A stretch of 64,000 nucleotides of DNA from Tanytarsus gracilentus (taxonomy: Eukaryota; Arthropoda; Insecta; Diptera; Chironomidae): the NCBI GenBank assembly GCA_038502055.1, contig JAXRKN010000043.1:3906001-3970000 (forward strand). The letters run 5' to 3'. The notes beneath the pieces were generated by a model. It was not told where the DNA came from. It made no database searches and saw nothing but the letters and a program-made list of their open reading frames with translations. Shown here piece by piece: positions 23,810 through 37,810 of this stretch (its first letter is position 1; every line of letters starts with the position of its first letter). The translations under genes were made by a program, and so were the position numbers.

Positions 23810-25686
23810 TAAAATATATTTTGAGCTCGAAGTTAAACAATGAAGAGAGAGAATTAGCGTTTGGTGTGCGCGGTCGATCCCATAATCTTGGTTAGTAAGG
23901 TAGACAATAAACAAATGCACACACAATCTTTCTCAATCATGCATGATCGTTTAACGCCCCCAATTTCATTATCTGTGCGCGTCTTACTGTCAATTTTCAC
24001 TTTAACTTTACTTTATAAATATCAATAAACAGAGAAAGAGAGCAGCAGCATGCTACAACAACAATTTCAGAATCGACAACGCGATATGTGTCATCATTGA
24101 TATATGAAGAAAAATAATTTTGTCTCCTATACACACTCCTTCAGTTCTCTGCTTCTCTCTCACATAATTTTGCGTATTACACTAGTTTTCTTCTTCTTCT
24201 TCTTGTCTCGCAACTCTTACTGACATGTTTTTGGCTGCTTCTCTTGTTTTACTGTTGATGTTGTTATAAAATCATTATACTATTCTCTCATGCTCGATTG
24301 TAAATTTATAGAAATGGATATTAATTTCATTTTCATTACTGACTCGCGCGATGGACCCACATTTTATGATCTCTCACTTACTGCGCCATGCTTATGTTGT
24401 GAGAAAGAAAAAAATTATTACTGTATCATCGTCGTGTCGCTCTTTCATCAGCAAGCAATCAATGGCAACAAGAAGCAGTAGCAAAAAAGTATATAACGAT
24501 GAGTAGTGGCAGCAGTAGACAAATGGTTCCATTTGTTGATGCGGAACGAACGATGAGTTGTAGATAACGCACACAATATTTCTGAGGATGTCTCATAAAT
24601 GAGTCACGACAGCAGTTAGAATTGACTTATATGTTGCCTTAACGTATGTGTGGGTGTGTCTTTCCGTTAAAATTTTTAAACATTAGCACTTAATTTAAAT
24701 TAGCAAATCACGATTAAGCATCGAGCGATGGGGAGTGGAGAGGAGAGATCTAATGATTATAATTGCTCTCGAGATGACTACACACACGACAGAATGACTA
24801 AGGCCAATTAAAATCTAATTTTTATTCATGATACTTCCCGAAAAAAGAGAGAAATAACATGGATAAAGCCCAAGACATTGGTCCAATTCGTTTCTTTGGA
24901 AGAAAAATCAAGTCGCGCATATATTTTATGTGAAGAATTCTTCTTGTTTCTTTTTTTGCTTATAACACGATTTCTTTTATTTTTTCTCTCTCTCACTTCT
25001 CCATTGAATGTCACTTGAAAATTATTTTTTATCAAATTTCATGCTCAAATAAATGCAATAACCAAGCTGGATGTGGTTTAACTTATGATGCAATGACTAT
25101 TATCACTATTTTTCACTAGCACTTCTCTAAAATTTTAACTTTGTGGCACTTTAAACGAAAACATGAATTTTCGTGGAATATTTTCGATTGTGTGATTTTT
25201 TCCTCATTTTTCGTTAATATCTCGCGTCACCTCCATTACCAATTTATTTTTATGCTCTCTTATTTCAATTATTAACTAGTCAAGTCGATACTATGAGTCT
25301 AATTTTTTAAAAAACCTATTTTTTCAAAAATTTCTTCCAAACTAAAATGAGAGAGTGTTAGTGAGGAGGGGGAGCAAGCCGCGACGAAGATAACTTGTTT
25401 ACATATTCAAATTTTCCTAGTCCGTTAAAATTATTTTCCTACGAATTTTACTATTTTAGTAAAAAAGTTTTTTTGACAGAAATGTCTTGGACTTTCAAAT
25501 TTTACTGGATATTTTGCAAAAAATCTAGTCGCCCTAATTTAACTTTAAATTATTACAATGTAAACAATGTATTTTTAAAAAGCTCTGACGAAAGGATGCT
25601 CACTAAGTAACTGCCAGATTGACGAAAAATCAACAATTTTTAAATTTTATTAGAACGTTATTTTTATTACTTTTTTTAAATGCATT
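23810..25686. other. Intergenic, 3' flank of exportin-2
   Basis: No gene recognised. It is AT-rich with CTTCTT and GAGA runs. Minus-strand poly(A) hexamers (TTTATT on the plus strand) at 25646-25651 and about 25663-25668 lie within 45 bases of the exportin-2 stop codon and are good candidates for its cleavage site. Confidence 0.55.
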
Positions 25687-28600
25687 TTAAAATAGTCCAA
25701 TGCCATATTGAGAAGTGTATTTTTGTAGCGCAGCTTGATGATTGGCGCTCATCTGTTGAAGCATAGCTTTAACTTCCGGTTGTGGCATGCTCTTGAGTTT
25801 CTCGAGTAAAAATCGACGTGCATCTGGCACCTCATTAACTGGATCGTCTTTCTTTGAAGTGGCAAAGTTGAGCTGCGAATAAGCGACTTGATATCCAGCC
25901 GTGTCTTCGATTTCTATAAAATGATCTCCATCAATGTTTGATTCGTCTGGCGGCAATTCGAAGAGCTCAATAAGTGCCTGAACAAGCGGTTGCCATTGAG
26001 CAATGTATGGATTTTGCATCATCAATTGACACTCTGTTAAAATTTTAGCGACACCAACGGCAACAATCTTACGATCTGTATCTCCGTTCACCTTATTTAT
26101 GTCGGTAACAAGGACGCGTGAACAAACCATTCCAAACATTTGTGGCTGAATTCCATCGATCGTTTGAATGAGCTCAGTCGGACCGACTTTTAATGCATAG
26201 TAGGTGAAGAAGACAATCAAGCATTTGACAAATTTTGTCGTCTTCGATGAGCTGAGTCGTTGAAAGAGAAGTCTAAAAACTTGCGGCATAATTTGAAGCA
26301 ATTCCTCGCGAGGATAGTGAGTGATTAGGTTTTGTAATAAATAAAATCCCTCGTGGTCATTGGCCTTCGATGCAAGCATCTTCTGGAATACACCCAAGAC
26401 GCTCATCAATTTTCCCTGCGCCTGAATTTGCGGTGATGCTTGTTTGACAAATGTACAAAGTAATCTCATGAGTGGCGTAATATTTCCAGGTCTTTCCCAT
26501 AAAACAGGACTCAAGAGGCACGGAAAGAGTGCGAGGTAAGGATCAGGAACGGATCCAATTGTTTGACGAATTTCCATGAGAAGTGAAAGCAATTGAAAGA
26601 CGTAAGGCAAAAATTCCATAATGTCGTTCTGCAGGATGAGTTGAAATTGGGGGAAAAGAGCTTCCTCGAACGAACTAACTGCAGTCGGTTCAATTTTGCA
26701 GACAATTTTAATCGACAAGGCAAGTGTCTCGAAAAGATAGTGATTGAAGTGAGGCTTTGAAGGATTCTTTGCCACTTGAATGAGAATTTCTGTGAGTCTT
26801 GGCAATGCAAGTCCCATAAATGGCATTGAGTGTTCGTTGAGAGTGCTGAAAGCTCGCATGATAGCCTTCATGACGTACTCATTTTCACCAGAGTTTGGCT
26901 TCGAGAGAGCTTGGAACAACCCACCAATAGATTCTGTTGCATACTTTGACAAAATATCTTGCGTGATAAGAGAGTTACCACTTGCATCCTTCATAATCAG
27001 CATCTTTTCCAAATTACAGGCTGCATAGCTATGAACAACAAAACTATCGGCCTGCAAGTGACGTAAAATTTGTGGAATTGTTGCAATAACTTGCTGTCCA
27101 CCGAGAACACTGCGGAATGTCATGATAAATTTCAATGCATCGGCTTTTAAAACGGGAAGTTCATTGACATCCGGACGATTTAGTTCTGGGATGACGTCGC
27201 TTTGCAAAAATTGTGGCAAAGGAACGAGCGTTGACGTTTGTGTAACACCATGTTTTTGAGTGGCACCTTTTGCTGCAAGTGTCGTAACCAAGTAGATTGC
27301 TGTGTCCTTGGCACGCCAATTATTTTTAGGATCACTCTTATAGCGAGTTAATAGCATTGTCAGATATTGACTGAACAATTCCAGTATCTTAGCCTCGAAG
27401 TGCTGAGAGAGAGTACGCAAAAGATCAGAGACAGCACGTCTTCTCGTATCAATATCCGATCCTTCAATGTCCTTTCGTATATATTCCTCAGGATTATCCT
27501 CAAACATCTCCTCGTCGGCGTCTAAAAAAATATATATGTATACTTTAATTTTTTAATTAAAATACAAGTTATTAAAAATTCACCTCTGAAATCCATATTA
27601 GGCACGATGACTTTTTCGCAAATGCTCGCCAATACTTGAGGATCCTCAAAGAGATTTCTATACTGTTGACGTCCAGCTACGGTGCTTAAAAATTGAAGAG
27701 CATTCGTTACCAACGCATCAAACTTTGGTTGTTGTCCAGTATTAACTAAAAGTTCCCAAACGGCCGTAACAAATTGCTGCATAAAAGGTGCAAATTCCTC
27801 ATCGTATTTCTGAGCATAGAGCGTAATATTATCACAAATTTGAGAACGTAGCATTTCCATTGTACCGGCTTCTTCATCGCTGTCCGTTTTTAGGCAAGGA
27901 ACATCAGAAATAAGCAGCTCATGGAAAGCAGGCATCCAGGTGGCCATATTGTCCTCAAAGAATTCGGGCAGATCTTGCGAGTTGAGTGAATTAAAGACCT
28001 TGCACATGAGCTCTAATGAACTGTAGATAACTTTAAGGGCTTCCGGATTTCCACTGTGTTGTGCTCTCAATCCGAGGGTTGCAATCAACAGGTCGGTGAG
28101 AGGTTTAGCAAATTTATCAAGCACAAGCTTAATTTCTTCCCACAACTCTTGTGATTTAAATTCATAGCGATATCGTTTGAAGAGTGAATGAGCGGTCTTG
28201 AGAACACCATTAATGGCATGAAATTCGCCAGTTTGAAATTTCTCAATCATCTCGTCCATCAGCTGTGGCCATTTCTTGGGGAAATCATACTTTCCAATGA
28301 TCTGAATGGCGTCGCTGAACTGCTTTTGAATTGAAACTGGTGATTTTAACATCATTGGAACAATCATAAACTTGATGGCGTCACGATCAGCTTGGCAAAT
28401 TCTATCGGGCTCGTCTGGATTATCGACTGGTAATCCCCAATTCTTTTTGATGTAATTTTTGAAAGCAACAGCACCAGCAACTCGAATAGTCATGTCCACT
28501 TCACTCTTATCGATGAGCATAAGCAAGAGTTGTGGATAATTGCGATTGTTATCGACCGTATTGAGAAATTGTTCGGCTATAATTTCGCAAAAATTTGAAA

Positions 28601-28726
28601 ATCGGCATTTTTTCGCAATGTGAAAATTTAATTTTGCTTACCTGGTCGTCTGACGGCGGGATCTGGACTAAGAGTGCCCAACAAGTAATCGCCGAGGATT
28701 CGAAAGTTATTTTCATTAATATCCAT
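25687..28726 (-). CDS. Cse1: Exportin-2 (CSE1/CAS), importin-alpha re-exporter
   Basis: Returns importin-alpha to the cytoplasm as a RanGTP complex. Three exons, 28726-28642, 28576-27584 and 27521-25687, join in frame to give 970 residues; the human protein has 971. The N-terminus MDINENNFRILGDYLLGTL and the following RRPAEQFLNTV form the first HEAT repeat of the importin-beta N-terminal domain (about 1-100). The acidic DADEEMFEDNPEEYIRKD segment (about 360-377) and the C-terminal CAS/CSE domain follow to the end, SQYGIGLF. The entire chain is alpha-helical HEAT-repeat sequence without breaks. The start is the first ATG of exon 1. The upstream neighbour on the same strand is unrelated. Confidence 0.97.
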
Positions 28727-30467
28727 AATTTTATTTCGCTTAATTACGAGTTAAATTGAATAAAAGTAAAATTGTTGTTAACCGCGGTTTTCAAATTGCA
28801 GGGATGATGAAGAGGTTCTTTTAAGTTCGAGGAATTTTATGAATTTTTTAGTTCGTTTTGCAACCCTGCAAGTGAAAATATAGCTGTCTCTTTTTAGCCG
28901 AAAAATTTCAATGAGTCAGAGAATTCGAAAAAAAATTGTCCGTTACAAATTCCAACATAAATCCTGTAACATAAATTTTATTTTTATATCTAAAATTAAA
29001 AGCACATGATATTATACTAAATAAAGTTATTTTTTTATTTTTCATCATTTTTTGTCCATTCATAACTTTTAGATTAAATTTTCACCAGCTTTCGGTTGAA
29101 GATGATTGGGAGATTTCGTGATTATTTCATTTTAATATTGGCATTTTTTCTTGATTAACATTAAATTGTAAAAATTTTTCTCTTTTTTCCTGAATATTCA
29201 TTTAAAAATTTTTTCATCTGTTTTTTTAGGCTTAACTGTGGATTTATCATTACTAGTTTTTCGTTCAATTAACTTTTTCATTTCTGGAAGAATTTCAATA
29301 TAGTCGAGTGAGCGATCAAAAATGTTACATCAAGTAACTCCAAAAAATCATCTCATCTCGACTATTATGCTATTGAAAGAAATCTATTATGTTGTGTCAT
29401 TATTAAAAATATAATTTCTATTTATTTATTTTCATTTTATGCGTAAGCTGTAAATATTTTTCTCTTTCTATTGTGAGCTTTATAGTTTTCTTTTAACATC
29501 AAAAAAATTATGCACGATCTCAACAGTTTTATTATTTTTTATATTGATTGAAACAAATTGGGGAGTTTTGCTTTTGTTGTTGTAGGTGGTGGTGGTGGGT
29601 GGTTGCATGGTGGTGTTAGGAACATATAGAAAGGTTATTCTTAAAATTTCCTTTTAAAATTCAAGTGTTTAAAAACATCAAAGTTTATGCGTATGTTATT
29701 CACGTGTGTGTGTGTGTGTATGTGACATTTCACAGTTATTCTTTTTCACTTTAAGAAAATACAAGTTATAATCGGTGATGTGCGTAGGATTCGCAATGAC
29801 GCATTTTCTAGTAGGTACCAACGGATATAAAAAAAAAGAAAAAATTCAACATTCGTTCATTTCTTCGCGTCTGATAAAATCCTCTTTCTTAAATATTTTA
29901 AAATCCACTCGCGGGACATCTAATTATTTTACTATATGCAGTCACTTCCTTTTTGTACTCTCTTCGTTCTTGCATCCATCACAATCTTTACTTTTTAAAC
30001 TTTAATAGAATACTTTCTTAGGTTTTACGGTTTATATATATATACGACCATGGCCACTCATCATCTCTTCGTTTTAATCCTTACATAATTTTTGTGGGTG
30101 TGTGTGATAGAAAGAGATTAATTTCACAAATATATATATATATAACATCATCATCATTATATGTTCAAGAGAAGTTTATCTTTCAAAGAATAATTTCCCC
30201 TCATAACATTTCAATTAAAAAGCAAAATATTCTTATATGAAAAACTTTAGTATCTTGATCTTATTCGTCGTACATAATATTACAAATTACTTTTATAAAT
30301 TTTGCGCTACACATTTCATGTGGACAATATTTTTTAAATTTCCTTTTTTACTCGATATTTCAAAATATAAGACGACAACGATGACGTCGAGGTGAGAAGG
30401 AAGAGTAATATAGAAGAGAATTCTAATTTTTTTTGTGCTCATTTATTTCATATTAGAAGTGCATGTT
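28727..30467. other. Exportin-2 promoter and MKP-3 3' flank
   Basis: 1.7 kb with no coding exon. The right part should be the MKP-3 3' UTR, the left part the exportin-2 promoter, with a CCGCGG palindrome at about 28782. It includes a GGT-rich run (29585-29616), a GT repeat (about 29704-29718) and (TA)n stretches near 30034 and 30131. The 76-codon frame at 29775-30005 looks like chance. Confidence 0.5.
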
Positions 30468-33400
30468 TCATTTGGGCGTTTGAGTATTGTTGTCGGAAGG
30501 AGTCCAATTTTGTCGAAGATCAAATTCAATACCTGTTTTAAAATAAATGTGTTAATACATAAATATTTCTCAAGCTAATATGATAAACTCACCTGAATCG
30601 GGCGAAATGCCGATATTTGAGACTGGTCCGAGGAGATAATCTCCCTGCTGCATGCATTTACATTCACTCTCATTGCAAGCACATGAATACTTATCATGTC
30701 TCGCCATAAATCGATTTGATCGCATATGATGCGAGGATACAGAAGACGCTGCAGATGAAGGAGTATAGCTTTGACCCTCGTAAGTTGAAGGTGTTGTCGT
30801 TGTAGATGAGCTCATTGGCCTTCGATTTGGATCGTTCCTCAATTGACGTTCGAATGTGTAGAGTTGCTCCATGAAGTGAAAATTGGGTGAGATATCGGGC
30901 TTGCGTGCTCTCACAAATGTGAATGCATCGTTGAGACTTAAATCTTTGGCATACATCAAATAAGCGAGAGTAATTGTGACTGACTGTAATGTTTTTTTAA
31001 ATTGATATTAATTAAAACATGACACTATTATAAAGTGGTTGTTGTCGCAAACTCACCCGACTCACACCTGCTAGACAATGCACTAAGCATGAGACATTTT
31101 TCGCTTTGGCTTCTTCAATGAATTTAATGGCATCGGGAAAATGAACGCTCAGATCTTGCGACCAGTGATCGGTGATGGCGATTTGGAGATATTCTATTCC
31201 TGTATCTTGAAATTGAAAGACATTTGGCAATGTTGAGACATTGAGAATGTGGCGAATGTTGTATTTCTGAATTTTCGCTATATCTTCGCTGTGCGCTGCA
31301 TTGCCCAAAAATAAGCCGGGCAAAATTTCGATAGGCTCACCGCCATAAGGTTCCAACGGATAATTTGAAGCGCTTTCACCGTCTGACGATTCGGTCGAGC
31401 TACTACATGCAGAATCAGACAATGGTGTAGAAATTCGTAACGATCTGTGAATAAAAGAGAATTACATCATGAATTGAGCTGCTTGTTTCCAAAAGTGCAA
31501 ATTTTTTTATGAATGAAATCTCATCGTCATGGAGTCGGTCGGTCGGGTTGATTAAATAACCGTTTCATGTTTTTTTTATATATACTTTTTTACTAAAATG
31601 TAGGTAGGCAGACCGGAATTTCTCAAGTTTTTTAACTTCTCTCTCTCTCTCTCTTCCTCTTACTTACTGCTGCCCTCTTTTATTTCATTCAGTAGAAGAA
31701 AAAATAATTTATGAGAAATACCAAAAATCAACAACAACAAAAGCCAATTGGAATTGCCGTCGTCTCTTAACTGCCAAAGACACAGCAAAGTGAATGAGAG
31801 AGAGACACACATATACGGTGCAAAGAATTATTCATTCATTCTTTTCTACATCCACTTCCATCCGCTTGTCTCATTGATTTATGAATAAATACAAATCGGA
31901 TTTAAACGCACACATTAAAACTATAAAAAGTGTAGATGTTTTCAGGGAAAAAAATAAATTCCTTCTGACATGCACCCACAAACACACACAGACACTTGTC
32001 CATTGTGTCATAAATGCACGACTTGGCTGAATCTTCCGGTTGGATAAAAAAAATATTTTATTTAAAAAGAAAGACCGGAAATTCGCCATGCAACGCAAAG
32101 TTTATTTTCAGTGGCGCGAAATTATTTTCAAGGTATTTTTAAATTCATCAAAATTCGCAGAAAGTGATTTTAAAAATAAAACAAACACCCTTCTATAGGG
32201 TCTTCTTAAAGAAGAGAGAAAAGAGATAACATTCGACATCAACCACCCGAAAAAAAGGCTACCCAAAAAAAACTTTACGTCATTAAGTCAAAATTTTACC
32301 CTTTCAAATCTCGCTCGCATTTCAATATGAGATGATGTGTGAACTTTAAAAAAAATCCACACACACGCTTAATTGCTTTCGGAGAATTAATTTCATTTTG
32401 TAACAAGCACATTGTGAAATGTATATATGCGATTCCCACGTCCATTGAATCACATTTTATAGCATTTATAAGTTTGCCGGCAACTCTTAAAGTTTTCTTC
32501 GTGTTCTATTTTTGTAGCGAGCTTGAATTCTTCGTGACTTTAACACGATTAACTACCCTAAACTTAAAGTTTTCTCCTACGCCCACAATCACGCTCACAA
32601 CATTTTCATCATGCCCACGCTTTACATACAAGGGAAAATTTGACAATAGAAAAATCTCTAAGAACCATCGACGGATGAGGGAAAATTCAATTTCATGTTA
32701 CATTGCTAAATTTAGCTCAGCTACTTGTTTTTCATTTGAATTCTAATGATTATTATTTCTTATCTCTGAGACTGAGATTTTTTCTTCTGAATGAAGCTCA
32801 CGTAGAATTTTTTTTGACTTCCTCTGGGGTAGAAAAAAGGTGAAAATTATTATTCTTAAAAAAGAACAATTTTTTTTTCGTGTGACATTGAAAGGAGATG
32901 GAAAAGTGTAGGTGTAGCGCTGCTGCTTCTGCTGCTACGTATTTACGTCGTTACTAACACATACTTTTAGGGCTTTTTTGGCTGAAAGCACCCACGCAGA
33001 AGCAGCGACTGAGCAAAGAGGGGAGAGAAAAGATTTTCATTTGAAAAACATTCAGTGGCGCGGTGGCAGAACGCAGTTATACCGAGAAGATTTGTATGAG
33101 GGATGCTTTCGATGAAAAATCCTTATACCCTTAGACGCCTACACACAAATACATCTCTATGCGACGATTAGAGTTTACAATTTACTTTTTCATTCATGCT
33201 TTTCCCCACACTACACAAAGTTCCTCCAATACTATTCGCTTATGACTCATTCAATTTACTATCTCTCTCTTATATAGTGGATTTTCTAATATGGTCACTC
33301 ATTCATTTAGCGAGACTCGATTTCAATGGCTCTACAAATTTATTAGAGAATTAAATATCCAAAAAAACCAGCGAGAGATTGAGTGACTCCTACACGTGTC

Positions 33401-36400
33401 GCACACGTTTATAGACGCTGATATTAGGTAAAATCAGTATGATACAAATAAATAATGGCCATTATTGTCTAATATAGCTATTATACATTTTTTATCACTT
33501 AACAACTCTGTGACTATCAGTTTAATGTAGGCTGATATTTTTTTAGATAAATTATTCGCTTGAAAATGAAAATTCCAATTATATATCTCTTCAATGTCCG
33601 GAAGACACATTCTCATTTCTCAATGGAATCATTTCAATACAAAACATTTATGCGTTTTATGAAAGCTCTTATTTTTATACATCCCATTCATGAATATATA
33701 TATAGAGAGAGAAAAAATTCGTATGAATGAAAATTTTATTCCGCTCTTTTTCTTTTTTAATATCGCGTGTTTGATATTAGTTACTTTGCCAGCTCTCTCT
33801 CACTCTCCGGTTGAATGGGAGACATTGTGAATTTTCATTGAACACACGTATAATTTTAATGTTGCGAGGACCCGTAATGAAAGAAAATTAAATAGCTCAA
33901 TGTACAAAAATAGAATCATTATAGGATCTGCATTTTATCTCATCGAAGAATTGAGTGTGTTTATTGAATAGCATAAACAAAAAAGACCTCTACTATTTTT
34001 ATATCTCATGCGAACAGTAAGTAATTATTAAGGAGGAAATTCCTCGTGATTCATTTCGTTGAAATGATGTCTGTGTGGGCAAGGAAACAAAGTTACTCTT
34101 TCGGTCGCTTATCAGCAACAATAATTTTGCCAATGACGCAATTTCCACACACATAAAACAGTCGTTGCAGACGACGAAGGTGGTTAGAAATTACAACTTT
34201 TCCAACCCACTCGGCTGCCAGCTTTAAGTACTCAAAATCAGTTTTTTTCTATCGCCTATCGCAACTTAAGCTTTTCATCTGATTCAATAGCTTTGTTTCA
34301 CCGCTGTCGAGCGCTTACTGGCCGATTACTTAAAGGTCACTACGTCATGGAGTGAAATTTGTCGGTAAAAAAATCATGACGTCTTCGCATTCATTTTGCG
34401 ATTATCTCGAAAAAATATCTAAAGCGAATTTTGATGACTTACCTTAGTCCCATCAGTTGCTCCGTTGTATTCGATTGCATGTTGTTTGTACGTTCGTCTT
34501 CACACATTTCGGGAAACGCCGATTGAAAATTTATAAAACCCTCTAGAGAGAAAGAAAGAAGAAAAATACCAAAGGTTAAGTTTAGTTTCGCTCGAGAATT
34601 AAATTAAAAATGAAAAAGCATTCAACTCTAGTCAAAATGTTAATGTGCCCTTCCAATCGTCTCTGCTATAGCATTTTTTATATTACATTCTTTTGGCAAA
34701 AGGTCGACATGGGGTGGTTTAGTGACGTTTATATTTTTGCACGCTCATTTTCCTTTTTTTATTTCTATCGCATTAGCTTTTTTTCACACGCGATGGCAAG
34801 AAGAGTGTTCAATTATGCCAGAAAGCAGAGCATGTAGATATAAACGTGTTTATATAAACGAAAATTCGTATGAATGGAAAAAGATTACGTCATCAATTTA
34901 TAGGAATGTGTTAGTGGAGCGCCTTGAAAAACATGAAAATCAACTCATGGAGAAGATAATAGATGAAGTTTTCCCTCACTCATACATTTACATTATCACG
35001 AGCTATACCTATTTATGCGCAAAAATGAGGCAGCGCGGGTATTGTTGAAAGAAAGAGAAAAATTGATGTGAATGAAGAAATTTCATTAATAAAAAAGTTG
35101 TTGTGATAGCTCTCACTCAATATTTTTGTATGTATATATACATATATTCTTTCATGGCTGTTGTCGCTGATTGATGAAGCTTCAACCCACACAAATAAAT
35201 GTTCGCATATCTCTTTATACACGAGCGCAACATATATTCAACCAACATAAAAGTTCTACAGCTTTTTATGTCCCACTAAAAATGATAATGTCCATACAAA
35301 TAAATATAAAATATATATGTATAAAAGTGTATATCCATTCATTAATTTCATTCATAAAATAAACTGTCAATGGCTTGATAGCAAGTTGCAAAAATAAAAA
35401 AGAGGTTTTTTTTATATGCAGAAAAGATTTTAATTTTAAATTGTAATTTTTTTTTCGATGAGCCAACACATCCGCTGAACCAACGGACTGGACTGACTGT
35501 GAAAAAGCATTCTTTCAACGGCGCTGACGAGTGCGTTTAAAAATCTGATGACAATGATTAAAAATGCGATATGCGAGTTGTGACTCATGTTGCACTAGAT
35601 TTTAAATTACGAAAAGCAAAGTTATGAGAGATAAATTCTAAGTTCACTCGGTGACTAATGGTTAATTAAGCGAAATGAATTGAATTAAAAGCAGTAATGT
35701 CACTTAAATGTGTGGTAATTATCAAGTGTGGATTTTTCCAACAATATAAAAAAGATGAATGTACAGGTCTAATAAATTATCGTCATAACAATAATCTATC
35801 TTTGCTACCTGTCTCGTTTTATGACACACGACTATATATACGTCTCTCAACCTAATATATTTTCGCATGTGTTTAGAGATGGAAAAATTCTGAATGAAAA
35901 CCGCCCACGAACACAGGCAAGCATTTTTCCTTTCTTCACATATAACCTGATGCCTCATGCACCCATACAAACACTCACGTTGGAGCTATAGAGAGCACTC
36001 TTTTTCGTCATTAAAAAATAATTAGACTCTCACTCGATATCGCCTATTGTTTACAGCTTTCATGAATCGTTCGCATGATGCATTTGATTCTTAACAAAAA
36101 TGTGCATTTTAAAGCTCACAAAGTGGAGGCAATAAAATTGAATGACTGTGTATAGAGAAAAAGATGGAGTGAGAGCGAGAGAGTGAATTTTTTATGAATG
36201 GAGAAAGAAATATGCGAGCATGAATGATGTAAGAAAGAAAATAAAAAAATGGAAGGGAAGGGCGATGTCGACGACAGTAATATAATTTCATTTACTCACC
36301 AGCTAGACAAACTACGCGAATCTTTTTGTCATTAAACTCCGCCATGAGCTTCCTTGAGAGGATGTGAATGATGTCGGGACTCGATACGACGCTGAACGGA

Positions 36401-36747
36401 TTGTTATGGTACAACACGAAGAGAGTCTGAATATTCATTCCGAGGATGCGACTCTTGAGGTCTTTACATTTTATCGTTGAGAACAAGTCGATTTTGCCTA
36501 GTTTTTAAATTTGAAATTAGTATGAAAAGAAGTTGTCAACGAGGTTCAATATATAACTACCTTCTTTGAGTCGCCTCAGCATAATGGTTGGAATGGAGAT
36601 GTTGGAAGAGTGTTTAATGTGCGAGACTGCATAATCGTTAGCACTTCGACAATCCAAAATTATAATTTCCTTCTTGTTCGGATTGGCACTTCGCAGTTCC
36701 GTTATCAGATTGATTTTATCGATCAACTCAATTTCTGTATCAGGCAT
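30468..36747 (-). CDS. Mkp3: Dual-specificity MAP kinase phosphatase 3 (ERK phosphatase)
   Basis: Dephosphorylates the Thr and Tyr of activated ERK in the cytoplasm, giving negative feedback on RTK/Ras signalling. Six exons: 36747-36561, 36497-36300, 34542-34443, 31444-31057, 30983-30593, 30532-30468; 442 residues. The N-terminal rhodanese/CH2 domain (about 5-150) carries the kinase-interaction motif LRRLKEG (57-63), as in DUSP6. After a Ser-rich linker the phosphatase domain (about 190-335) begins with PIEILPGLFLGNAAHS; the general acid lies in ITDHWSQDLS and the catalytic loop is HCLAGVSRS, with Cys285 and Arg291. That loop is split by the intron between Arg291 and the next Ser. The C-terminal tail is Ser/Cys-rich (CACNESECKC) and ends NNTQTPK. 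Two long introns, 1.8 and 3.0 kb, hint at intronic regulatory DNA. DUSP7/9 are the vertebrate sister types. Confidence 0.95.
31445..34442 (-). other. Intron 3 of MKP-3
   Basis: 3.0 kb between the linker exon and the phosphatase exon. It has CT-rich runs (about 31639-31654), CA-rich stretches (about 31976-31992) and AT-rich DNA. The 135-codon open frame at 32339-32746 has no recognisable similarity and no splice support; I treat it as chance. Confidence 0.7.
34543..36299 (-). other. Intron 2 of MKP-3
   Basis: 1.8 kb between the end of the rhodanese domain and a 100-bp linker exon. It is AT-rich with several ATATAT stretches and overlapping chance frames on both strands (for example 34722-35048). 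No RNA gene was recognised. Confidence 0.7.
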
Positions 36748-37195
36748 TTTAGCGATATTCCTTTTCTTTGCACACTCAATAAGTCTAATAATCCAAAAAA
36801 AAGTTCACAATTTCTCGATCACCCACGAAATTATTCGTTTTAAAAGCTCTCTTTTTTCCGCCTTAAATTTTTTTTTCACTTTTACTCTTTTATATATAGC
36901 TAAATTCAAGTTTTCATTTTTTAAGTGTTGATTATGCTCCAAATTTCATCACATTTATGCTTATTCGACACTATGCACTATGTTTAACGCGAACTAACTT
37001 AATTGTCACAATTGAAAATTTAAAATCTAGTAAAATATCTTGCTTCTCTCACTCGATTCGATGAAGATCGACAAATGAATGAGAATGAAATTTTTTTGGT
37101 AAGAGAATGAATGGAGCGAAGGGGAACTAGCTTTGTATTTCGTTAAAACTTTCGACGGCTGTGATGTGAGCGGTAAAAGTTTAAAAATCATTGGC
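36748..37195. promoter_or_regulatory. MKP-3 upstream region
   Basis: 448 bp between the MKP-3 start and the ZNF511-like stop, both on the minus strand. It must hold the MKP-3 promoter/5' UTR and the ZNF511 3' end. There is a TATATATAG-like stretch at about 36892 in T-rich DNA, and no DRE. Confidence 0.4.
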
Positions 37196-37810
37196 TTACT
37201 TCGGAAGTTCATCTATCAATTCCTTCATGGTAATGTCTTTTGTGTTTTTAGGTTTCGATAGGAATTTGTTTGACTTATGACCAAATTGAAAGTAATTAGC
37301 TTTCTTTGCGGCGCTCTTTGTTAAATGAGTTGTCTCTGCACTGCTTTTTTCCATTACAACATCTTCACTCTTTGAAATGTCAGACTTCCTCTCGTGATGT
37401 GGCTTAAAATCATAGAAATCGTGTGGAAATTTATGATCTTTAATTGCATGCTCTTTTCTTTCATCAGGATTGTTTAAAAGCACATTACAATCTTCCAAAT
37501 AGCATTCAAACTAAAACGTCCTGGATAATGAAAAGTTTAAAATTTAATATTTACAACTTACACTGGGTTTTTTGTCTTTTTGGAGTTGAAAGAATGTATC
37601 GTGATGTTCAGCAACATGAATATTTAGTAAATGACTCGATAACAAGGTCTTTTTGCAAGTTTCACAAGTATATAAATTTCCGGCGCCATCAAAAAGTTGC
37701 GTGAAAACAACACCGAATTTCTCATGTGTAACGTTCTTTGACTGGACACTTTCATCACATGCAAGCTTAAGAAGAACTGCTTGCAATTCATCTCTCGTGT
37801 AATAAGCCAT
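37196..37810 (-). CDS. ZNF511: ZNF511-like C2H2 zinc-finger protein
   Basis: Two exons, 37810-37562 and 37510-37196, join in frame to give 187 residues. The first C2H2-type finger, YTCETCKKTLLSSHLLNIHVAEHH (residues about 47-70), is followed by FFQL and a second one, FECYLEDCNVLLNNPDERKEHAIKDH (about 84-109), split so that the intron falls between them. Just after it comes FPHDFYDFKP, like the conserved HLYPADFRFDKP of ZNF511, and near the end ANYFQFGHKSNKF resembles that family's C-terminal glycine/phenylalanine motif. The human family member is thought to be nuclear; its function is poorly defined. The start is the ATG before AYYTRDEL; the T of the previous codon blocks any in-frame extension. 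It is divergent from UQCRQ with 443 bp between starts. Confidence 0.8.

Noticed and set aside
32339..32746. 135-codon open frame in MKP-3 intron 3
   Set aside because: No recognisable motif, AT-driven composition, no splice partner, opposite strand to the host gene.
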